Translations under genes and position numbers: made by a program
Notes under the pieces: generated by a model
The model's input: the letters and a program-made list of their open reading frames with translations, nothing else
Database searches by the model: none
Told to the model about the DNA's origin: nothing
From: Symsagittifera roscoffensis
Lineage: Eukaryota; Xenacoelomorpha; Acoela; Convolutidae
Length of the DNA stretch: 64,000 bases
Direction of reading: 5' to 3'
Assembly: GCF_963678635.1 (NCBI RefSeq)
Contig: NC_087067.1
Location: 29,982,401-30,046,400, forward strand
Shown here: in pieces, positions 56,525 to 64,000 of the stretch
How positions within the stretch are numbered: the stretch's first letter is position 1
Layout of the letters: each line of letters starts with the position of its first letter

Positions 56525-57135
56525 GGAAAATGACTAGTTAAAAAGTCGAAATGTGTCTGAAAAAACCAACCCGAGCACAATTATTCCGTTACTTTCGAAA
56601 GTCGGATCAGCAATACTGCTCGTATCAGAGCAAACCCTGAACGTTCGGACTGCCTTTTAAGGTCTATGGAGCAGTAATAACATAAAAAAAAAACCATTGT
56701 TAATTAAAATAAAACAACTTTTTTTTTTAATTTGAGATTTTGTGAAAATCATCGCCCCACACGCCATATAAAGTACGAAGTGATAAATTTCACTCCTAGT
56801 AACAAATCAATTAAGGCAAATAAGCTTCCTTCAACCAATTTGGAACGATTGCTAGGACGGATTAAATCTACGCTTACGCGTTAATAGCGCGAAATAAATC
56901 GCGCAATAATTTTTCCAAATTTACCAAAATGGCAATTTTTAAACCCCCATAACTTTACGAAAAATGATCACAGACGTAATTAACTCAAGAATTCAAATTT
57001 AAGCTGAGGACAACAATACCTTATAAATGATATTTAAAAAAGCTCGTCAAAATGGCTAGTTAAAAAGTCGAAATTTGTCTGAAGAAAAAAACCACCCCGA
57101 GCACAATTATTCCGTTGCTTTCGTTAAGAAATTCG
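56525..57135 (+). repeat. R1 copy with preceding R1 tail
   Basis: An R1 tail (56530-56605) is followed within about 10 bp by a complete R1 body (hairpin block near 56626, GCCATATAAAG near 56763, CGCGTTAATAGCGCGAAATA near 56878, tail near 57070-57130). This shows that R1 can be arranged head-to-tail. Confidence 0.85.
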
Positions 57136-57139
57136 AAAC

Positions 57140-57310
57140 AATAATAGTCGGTGTTAATATCCTTAGCATTGGCTGTATTTAATAGCTGTTTATTGATCAA
57201 AATGAACACTTTCAAAATGGACACATTCTATCGCAACAATAGTTGCGACTTGGGTTGGAAAAAAAAGATAGTTCATACTATAACACAAGCAGTGCTTGTG
57301 TAAACAAAGG
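57140..57310. repeat. Dispersed repeat R5, copy 2
   Basis: Matches 46335-46510 throughout, with a short TGTTTATTG insertion. Confidence 0.8.
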
Positions 57311-57621
57311 AAATGAAATGAAAGAACAAAAAAATCAAAAGTCAAGCCCCGAAAAATCAAGTTTTTCCGTGAAGAAAGACTTTTTCCTGAGAAAACAAAA
57401 CAAAAAAACCACCATGACCTAAATAAGAATTTTAACTACGCTCATGACTAAAAATCCAGCCTTTTTGATAAATCAACTAAAGAGTAACGCAATAACTTTC
57501 GGGTAACGCAGGCATATAACTTTAATTATGCAGCGTTAAGACTGCATATTCGCCAATTTTAACGAAAACGCCCCTTTTTTAGTAGACCAGAAATACACAA
57601 CCATTTGAACAATTCACCCAC

Positions 57622-57822
57622 CCGCTCTGTTATTCCGTCATGAGGCATGGTCATCGTAGATTTATACTGCACTGAAGGGGCGGCACTACAAAATATTAGG
57701 GGGGCGCCAGTGCCACTTTGAGAGTTGGAGGGTTGAGCACATTGTGCGATCATAGAAGCCACTGCTCGAGACAAATTCTTCATCTTCTGCTGCTGTGTTG
57801 GACGCCAGAGTTCATTCGTATC
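57622..57822 (-). CDS. MINDY-3/4-like (DUF4205) exon, upstream (putative)
   Basis: Minus-strand open frame behind the acceptor GTATAATTTAG, proposed to end at the donor CGG/GTGGGT (67 codons); another donor lies a little further on. Residues include ELWRP, SRAVASMIAQCAQ, LIFCSAAPSVQYKS and DGITER. The last two resemble the YK(S/A)DG-I-E-L strand of the MINDY-3/4 fold, which precedes the VRQDM segment found at 55271-55484. The similarity is weaker than for the two downstream exons. The family's catalytic Cys lies further N-terminal and was not found; exons beyond were not identified. Confidence 0.45.
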
Positions 57823-57929
57823 CTAAATTATACACAAATGAGATAACGAGAGATCAAGCAGTTATAACATCGTGTTGAGCAGTTAAAAAACTGATTCTGT
57901 TGCTGTTCCAACTTCAACTCTCGAAGAAT

Positions 57930-57975
57930 CTTACTAAAAATTTGGGCTCGGCGTGGTACTTATTCTTCATACTGA
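57930..57975 (-). repeat. R1 tail fragment
   Basis: TTTGGGCTCGGCGTGG-TACTTATTCTTCA, an inverted R1 tail. Confidence 0.45.
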
Positions 57976-58254
57976 TGATATCAACATCTTGTCCAAAACT
58001 AAAAATAGTCAACAGACAGTTGGAAAAGTTTCAAAGAACTCAAAGATATCGAAAAGTTTACTTTTTCAACAGTTTTCAATTTAAAAAATCACAAAACTCT
58101 TTGAACTTCCAGATTGACACTTCAAGGATTCACACTTCCCTCAAAAAATAGCCAAATTGGAGAAAAAAGAGACTATTGGTAATTTAGTAAGGAAAAAGTT
58201 TTAAGTGGGTAGCGAAAATTTTTGAGAACCTGGAACTATCCCTAGGATATAACA

Positions 58255-58560
58255 TTTTTCTTACAGAAAAGAAGGCACCACTTCTGCAGGAAAAATTCTC
58301 GCAATCAGTCTATTCGATTAAACTCTTCATCTCAGATTTGCTACAGTAGTTTTAAAGACAAGTCAAAAAGTTTCTTAATTTGGGAGGGTAGTTGTTGGGA
58401 GGGTAGTTGTCGAGAAAATCAATGAAAGCTCAAAAAATCATAACTGTAACTTTTCCGAGAGCGATGAATTTTCAAGCAAAAAATTTTGGGCGTAGCCACT
58501 AATGCAGAGGAACTTTTACCTACCGCTTTCTATATATTGAACCCAAAAACTTGCTTTTGG
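58255..58560. repeat. Diverged repeat related to 41160-42200
   Basis: Shares ATCTCAGATTTG, TCATAACTGTAACTTTTCCGA, GGCGTAGCCACTAATGCAGAG and TTGAACCCAAAAACTTGC with that satellite. An internal 14-bp duplication GGGAGGGTAGTTGT lies near 58385. Confidence 0.6.
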
Positions 58561-58784
58561 GTGGGTATTACACAGTGGGGTAAAGTAAAATGAGACTAAA
58601 GGATTATGCAGGCACACACGGGAATGGTCGGTCTTTCCATTCATACCCCTTTTTCAAAATCAATAGTGATTCTGAGAAAAGCTAGTTTTTAGCAAAAAGT
58701 GAAACAGAATTTCCAAACCGTCAATTAAAAAGAAAATAAAATAAAAGCCCAATACCATACTTTTCACACAGTGGCAAAGTTGCA

Positions 58785-59125
58785 TTTCGCATACACCAGC
58801 AAAAAAAAATGACCGATAACGCTACTGGGAAAACTGAATGAGTAAAATTTTGAGCCCACAAAATTTCTTAAGTGACGCACGCCAATTATGAGTCTACAAA
58901 TTTGCTAAGCGAAGCAAGCCAATTATGACGCATTAGCAGTACCAGTCAATTTGAAAAAAAATTTTTTACTAACTAACATGTCTCAACTTATAGAGCGGAC
59001 ACATTTTAACTAGAATACGAAAAAGTTCATAAAAAAACATCCGAACCTGCCTACAGAACCAAGATTGCGACTTAGATTGGAAAAAAGAGAGTTCATACTA
59101 TCACACAAGCTTTGCTTGAGTGATA
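58785..59125. repeat. Dispersed repeats R4 and R5 end, copy 2
   Basis: R4 (58785-59050) matches 45900-46255; it runs directly into GCGACTTAGATTGGAAAAAA (R5 end, 59065-59125). At 46 kb the same two parts are separated by about 190 bp. Confidence 0.8.
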
Positions 59126-59450
59126 ATGCCTGTTATTATTAAACTGGAACTGTAGGCAACAATGACAAGCAAGGCATTTGAATTTAAACCTAATAACGAA
59201 ACAAAACTTACGAAGCGGAAACAAAGCCGGCAATCTTTTGAGCAGACACCAATTGAGCCGAAAAAAAAACAATTTTTGTTTTCAAACTTTTAAACGTTTT
59301 AGTCCCAACTGAAGCTACAATGAATAACACTTACAAATACCATGATACGTGCTTACGGCACACAAAAAAGCCCACAAAACTTGGGCAGACAGCCGAAAGT
59401 ACGTTAACTTAATTTTTACCGGAAAATCCAATTTCATACACTGTAAGAAC

Positions 59451-59525
59451 AAGGCCCTACCGGGACTCGAACCCTCGACCTTAGGGCTCAAAAGCAACCG
59501 CATTACATCCCGGCCAAGTGTGAGG
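59451..59525 (-). repeat. tRNA-like SINE fragment, family 1
   Basis: Minus strand CACACTTGGCCGGGATG, GCTTTTGAGCCCTAAGG and GGGTTCGAGTCCCGGTAGGG. B box exact; the A box is weaker. Same framework as 12305-12365. Confidence 0.55.
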
Positions 59526-60266
59526 GAACATGGAAGTTACGTTCGACCACTGAGGCTAAATAATCTGTTTTCAGCATACAACACTACAATTATACAGCAC
59601 TACTCACTTTATTCCACTGAGTGAAGAAGAAATGGTGATGAATGTAGTATGCTTGAAGAGCGGCTACTATTCCCGAAGGAGTGAAGTGACATAGGTCAAC
59701 TGAGAATGCACCACTCATCCTGATCGGATGGTTCAGCCACGATCTCATCCAGGCACCTGCCACGTCACCAAACAGTAGCTTTTTGATGCTCTAAAACAAT
59801 TGCCAATGTTGATAGAAAAGCGAGTCAAGTAAAACTTGCCGTGCCGACAATGCCAGATCACGGGTTGGACGCTCTGGAAACAATTTAGCGTACTCGTTTA
59901 GGTTAGAAGTCTAGTATTATCTACACTAGTCAAGACTAATTAACATATTAATTATTTCCTCGAGTCTTTGCCTCCTCGAACATTGATAAAAAACAACAAA
60001 AATGAATTCTTGTTTTCTCTTAAAAAACCATTTGCATCAGCTATAAGCTTCTTGACTTTCGATAAAATTCAATGATTGAAAACTTATTTGAAGTGACACT
60101 AACACAACAAAAAATGGAATCGATGAAAAAAATTATTCGATAAGTTTTCTTAAAACCTAATACCTACTATTAAAGCTAGATCTTAACCTCCATTTTCTCG
60201 CATTTTCCACTTTGGTTTTCGATAATTCAAAACTTACACACGTTTTTTGTTCCAAAAAACAACCTA
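59526..60266. other. Intergenic or 3' flank; no gene seen
   Basis: AT-rich; should contain the 3' UTR of the minus-strand gene ending at 60267. No polyadenylation signal assigned. Confidence 0.4.
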
Positions 60267-60611
60267 CTAGGATAAAATCACAGATAATTCGCCATCCAAA
60301 TTGCTTCTCCAACTTACGATTGCTTCTTGAACTGTGATCGGGCTAGATTCGAACTTGTTCCCTTCGTCTAAACTCAGTCCTGAAATGAAGACATCTTCTG
60401 TCTGAACAATTACGTCTTCGTCGTACTTCTGGTGGAAGCCAATAGATGATACATTTACTACTGGTTTTGAAAACTCTGGCTCCGTCTTCTCTGGTATTTC
60501 ACTCTCTACTTGCGGTGATTCAGCCGTTGACTCTGGTTTAGTAGCTTCTGATTCAATTTCGGACGAAGTTTCGAGACTGCTAATTGTTTTGTCATTATCT
60601 TCTCTTGTTTC
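60267..60611 (-). CDS. Hydrophilic protein, last exon
   Basis: Acceptor GTGCGTTCAG; 114 codons and TAG. Acidic Ser/Thr/Glu/Pro-rich first half, then a more ordered-looking end (VQEAIVSWRSNLDGELSVIL). Confidence 0.72.
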   Translation of the reverse strand, partial: ETREDNDKTISSLETSSEIESEATKPESTAESPQVESEIPEKTEPEFSKPVVNVSSIGFHQKYDEDVIVQTEDVFISGLSLDEGNKFESSPITVQEAIVSWRSNLDGELSVILS

Positions 60612-62389
60612 CTGAACGCACAAAAGTCTCAATTTAGCATCAAAACTTGAAAGTATTTTTTGTTTCCAGGTGAAAACGAACTTGGGATTTGTCGGCTGAT
60701 GTTTGCCCTTCTCCAGATTGTACCTTCTCGGGTAGTTCGTTCCCTAAATTTTTTTCAAAGAAATATAACTGTCTCCTTTCCAGATTTATTACTTTGAAAA
60801 CATGAATGCAAATACTGCTAATTTCTCCAAAGACCTTTTTTGTTTTAAACTTATTTTCACTTCATAAAAGCAGCCAAAAAGGTAACTCCGCACCGAACAT
60901 GAGCAAAATCGCAAACTTTTTGATTGTGCTGTTCTGTTCTGTTCTGTTCTGTTCTGATAAAAAGCAGTATCTCCTCTCCAAAACTTCAATTATAATTACA
61001 GTCGAAGAACACATTAAAACCGTTAACTAACCTGGCTCGAATCTTTTATTTTCTTCGAATTGTTGAGTTCTTGCCATCTGTTTCTTGTCTTCAGAATCGA
61101 TGACATTTTTTTCAGGTTGTTGGTCTTTCATGAATATCTCAACAACAAACTCATTTTTATCTTTATCTCTGTTTTTCCGCTTAGCTGTGATACATCTTTG
61201 CAAAGGTGTCATTGTTTCAGTTTTAACATTTGAAGGATCATGATTTTCCTGATTCCGTTTATCCATTTCATTTTGAATTGCCAGTTGATCCCTTTTAACT
61301 TCAAAATTAGTTGGACTACCCGAGTTTCTTTGAGCCTCCGATTCCTCCTGGCTATGGTTTGGTTTTCCATTGTCGGTAGATCCCCCTTTGGATCTTTCAA
61401 TGATTTCAGTATTATCTTCTACTCGTCGCTTTGATTGAAGCAGCACGTATCTCGCTTTTTTGAACCTTTCAGCGTCTCCGCCATCGACATTTGAGTTCTG
61501 AGCGCTAGCTTTTGCCGAGCTTAGAGGTGTAACGACTGTTTTGAATTTGCGCGCAGGCCTTTGAGCGATTTCTTCTCTCTAAACAATTACAAACAGCTTA
61601 TTTTAAAAGATGCCATTTTTGAAATGCGCATTTCGGGAACTTTAAGACAATTCGGTTTCAAGGTTGGCCGGCCAAAAATTGATGTAGTGTGCTATTACGA
61701 AAAAGTAAGCTGGTGAAAAAAAAACGACCAGAGACAGGCCCTTTGTATGGCCAAAAATCAAATTCGGGGTCAGAGGTCAGGTAAAATATAACTTTTGTTA
61801 TTGAACGGAATGACTTTTATGAATTTGGACCTTCAAGATTATTTCATTTTTGGTTTTTTTGTTCCTCAATCAATAGTTAAATTGGAAGGCTAGACATTGT
61901 GCATATCAGCTGATTTGACTATCTACCCTTTCCAAGAAAGCGTGGTGTTTCCTGAGGCTGTATTCGTGATGAACTTGTGATACATGTTTTTTAAATGTAT
62001 GCTACAATTTTTAACTACTATTCTACTTATGTATCCACGGGTCCAGCGTTGCCGCCTATAAACAGTGGAACTGAAGTGCGACTACAGTCAACGCAAATGG
62101 CACCATTACAAAATTCTTGGATGAGTTTATTCTCATTCTTCTTGATTAACTAAATATTGAAGCCAAGAATTTCAATCAAATCATCAATTTGAAAAACAAT
62201 TTACCTGCGCGTCCCTCGTTTTCCTCGCGAATGAGTTATAAGCCCTTCGATCAACCTTAGTTGTTTCAGTTGGTCTTCCGATCTGTTTGAAACTGTCCGA
62301 AATGGATGCAAGATTGTTCCGACCTGTTTTATGCCCCCCTTTCGTTGATATTGAGTAATCTATGTCATCTGCATCTTCCAGAATCAGAC
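60267..62389 (-). CDS. Unrecognised hydrophilic acidic protein, four C-terminal exons
   Basis: Four minus-strand exons (62205-62389, 61032-61578, 60682-60743, 60267-60611) join in frame with phases 1-0, 0-1, 1-0 and 0-stop, giving 378 codons and a TAG stop. Every junction has GT..AG ends. The protein is hydrophilic throughout, with no membrane segments. The first exon has an acidic start (EDADDIDYS) and then basic stretches. The second is rich in Lys/Arg/Glu with a possible nuclear signal (AKRKNRDKDK). The last is a Ser/Thr/Glu-rich acidic tail (SSEIESEATKPESTAES). I recognise no domain; much is probably disordered. The 5' exons, ending in phase 1, must lie upstream of 62389, in unassigned sequence or beyond the window. 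Confidence 0.68.
60682..60743 (-). CDS. Hydrophilic protein, 62-bp exon
   Basis: Acceptor AAAAAAATTTAG, donor TCCCAA/GTTCGT (weaker). It encodes about 20 residues (GNELPEKVQSGEGQTSADKS). Inclusion keeps frame between the neighbouring exons; skipping it would not. Confidence 0.58.
60927..60956. repeat. (TGTTC)n microsatellite, about five units
   Basis: GCTGTTCTGTTCTGTTCTG run in the intron between the 62-bp exon and the largest exon. Confidence 0.9.
61032..61578 (-). CDS. Hydrophilic protein, largest exon
   Basis: Acceptor AATTGTTTAG, donor GAGCCAG/GTTAGT; 182 codons plus one base. Charged residues dominate, with a Gln/Asn/Glu-rich centre. Confidence 0.72.
62205..62389 (-). CDS. Hydrophilic protein, exon (first seen)
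   Basis: Acceptor TTTTTCTTAG, donor GCGCAG/GTAAAT; two bases plus 61 codons, open throughout. Confidence 0.65.
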
Positions 62390-62639
62390 CTAAGAAAAAT
62401 TATCCACTGAACAAGATTTCTGGATCCATGCAGAGAAAGATCGACTCAGCCAAGTTTGCGATAGGTCAACACAACGGAAAGAAATAGTTCGCACATTTAA
62501 CTATCACATATTCGTATTCGCCCACATCCCCCTTTTCAGGCTTGTTAAAAATTTATTATTTGAAATTTCGAGATTTGATAGGGACAAGCAACTTTCGGTA
62601 AGTCACTCATAGTATTGCAGTTTTTCTCGTTTCCAGATG

Positions 62640-63260
62640 GTAGAAAAATCCGCGGTCGGTCTGAAGAAAAAACCAGAAGAACATAAATATTTCCTTACTT
62701 TTTTCGAAAAACGGAACGATTACAATAGCATTTTTTATTATACTCAGCAAGGATTGTATGTTAGCACCGATTTATACGCATATATTCTAACACGACTGCT
62801 CGTATCAGGGCAAAGCCCTGAATATTCCGACTGCCCATTGACTGAGCACGAATAACTTTTGGTTAATGAAAAATTGCCTAACTATGAAATTTAGGCTGAT
62901 GATAACAAATTTCAAGTACTAAAATTTAAGTCATGTGTAGAATAATTAAGACCAATAAGCTTTTCCGGAGTGCAATCTGTGATAACAAAAACCGCTTATT
63001 CACACTCGACTCATTCTGACTGGTCGAAAAATAGACAAAACGGATCCCAATCCAGTTTTAGCATCAAAGTATAAAACTGGCAGATAGTTAGACTCGTTTC
63101 ACCGTGATCGTAATTCGGGTTCGTATAGTTGTGAGCGCGAACCTACTGTGAAAACGAAGATCCAGGGATCGATCCCCGAGAAAAAAGCTCTCGAAAATTG
63201 GTCTGAACAAAAAACCACCCAGAGCCTATATCCCAACATTCTTAGAAAGTCGGGACAAAA
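62640..63260 (+). repeat. R1 copy, diverged
   Basis: R1 tail near 62655-62725, hairpin CAGGGCAAAGCCCTG at 62806-62820 (stem intact, loop GAA changed to AAA), decayed middle, second R1 tail (AAAAAACCACCCAGAGCC) at 63205-63225. The 72-codon frame here lies wholly in R1. Confidence 0.75.
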
Positions 63261-64000
63261 AACTGAACACAATACACAATAACGTGTGACTCAGTTTGGA
63301 ACAAACTGATCACGTAGTCTACAAAAAGTTTGCTTGTGAGTGCTAGTTTACTTGTTTGGTACCTCGAAATCGTGCGGTCCTTAATATAAAGTTTGAAAAC
63401 CTCAGTTGTTCCTTCATACCGGTCAAACGCATTTGGGAGAGTAGCTAATAGGTAGGCAACCCTTTTGTAGGTATATTACCAAGAACAAAGTGAGCAACCG
63501 TATACAGGTGGTATATCTACTTGCCTCATCGAGCGTTTAAACAAACTGCATGTGTAATTATTCGAAATACTTTTAATGTATCATATTGAGAGCTTATGTA
63601 CAATCTACTTGGGCTGCTGGTAAACACATCTTGAAAAAATTGTAGATAAGAAAATCGTTCTTAGTGTAATTATGAAGTGGCTTAAAGTTCACAGAAAAGA
63701 AAATTGAAAAGGACGAGCCGAGAAAAGAGTGGGATAAACAAGAATTTATTCCTACCAGCAAGATACAATACTATCAATATCAACAGGATAATAGCAACAT
63801 TATCATTAATATCAAGCATGATTGAGAGCTCAAAAATGATCAATTCTTATCAGATTTTCGATCCAACTAGCCATGGGTGAAGGTCGAAGACTATCAGTAA
63901 AACAAACTCGACAAAAGACACATAGTGCCGAAGAGTAAGTATCGCTAAACCAATAATGACACTGAAAGCAATGCTATATTCTGCTGAGAACTGAAAATGA
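63261..64000. other. No gene seen
   Basis: AT-rich sequence with no repeat shared with the rest of the window and no supportable frame. It may hold upstream intron of the hydrophilic-protein gene. Confidence 0.4.

Larger units (their letters stand above)
55500..57139. other. Probable intron; R1 copy inside
   Basis: One exon of the MINDY-like gene (about 50 residues between DGITER and VRQDM) is expected in 55.5-57.6 kb but could not be identified. A perfect 10-bp inverted repeat lies at 55668-55691 and an R1 copy at 56525-57135. Confidence 0.45.

Noticed and set aside
59315-59624. Frames on both strands around 59.4 kb
   Set aside because: They overlap the tRNA-like SINE fragment and have no independent support.

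Overview
The window looks like nuclear DNA of an invertebrate metazoan. It is AT-rich, its genes are split by spliceosomal introns with clear GT..AG sites, and it is full of transposons, tRNA-like SINE pieces and tandem repeats. The species cannot be fixed from the sequence. No bacterial-style operons, rRNA genes, CRISPR arrays or intact tRNA genes were seen.

Layout. 1-1476 is a giant TGTA microsatellite that runs off the left edge. 2.97-10.9 kb is a cluster of one repeat family (called R1 here) in tandem and inverted copies, including three units of about 1.1-1.47 kb. 12.5-30.1 kb is a recent direct tandem duplication with a unit of 8-10 kb. Each half holds a last exon of an MFS transporter, a MITE-like element touching that exon's acceptor site, a Mutator-like (MULE) transposon with a FLYWCH plus DDE transposase, and 1.36-kb tandem copies of part of the transporter's second exon.

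Genes. (1) A complete SLC18B1-like MFS transporter on the minus strand joins three exons (39772-40018, 30420-31106, 24428-24930) into one 478-codon frame. Its introns (8.7 and 5.5 kb) hold a decayed Ty3/gypsy pol, R1 copies, MITEs and one MULE. (2) Three minus-strand exons between 52.5 and 57.8 kb resemble the MINDY-3/4 (DUF4205) deubiquitinase family, with the expected catalytic His apparently replaced. (3) Four phase-compatible minus-strand exons (60.27-62.39 kb) give the C-terminal 378 residues of an unrecognised hydrophilic acidic protein; its 5' end was not found.

The rest of 40-64 kb is intronic or intergenic and repeat-filled: a diverged satellite of about 170 bp, a MULE-derived MITE with its target duplication, a poly-G run of 24, a C/T-rich GCCTTGC-type minisatellite, tRNA-headed SINE fragments and a composite dispersed repeat (R3). 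The transporter locus is the most interesting region: partial exons with preserved reading phase are being amplified inside a larger segmental duplication.
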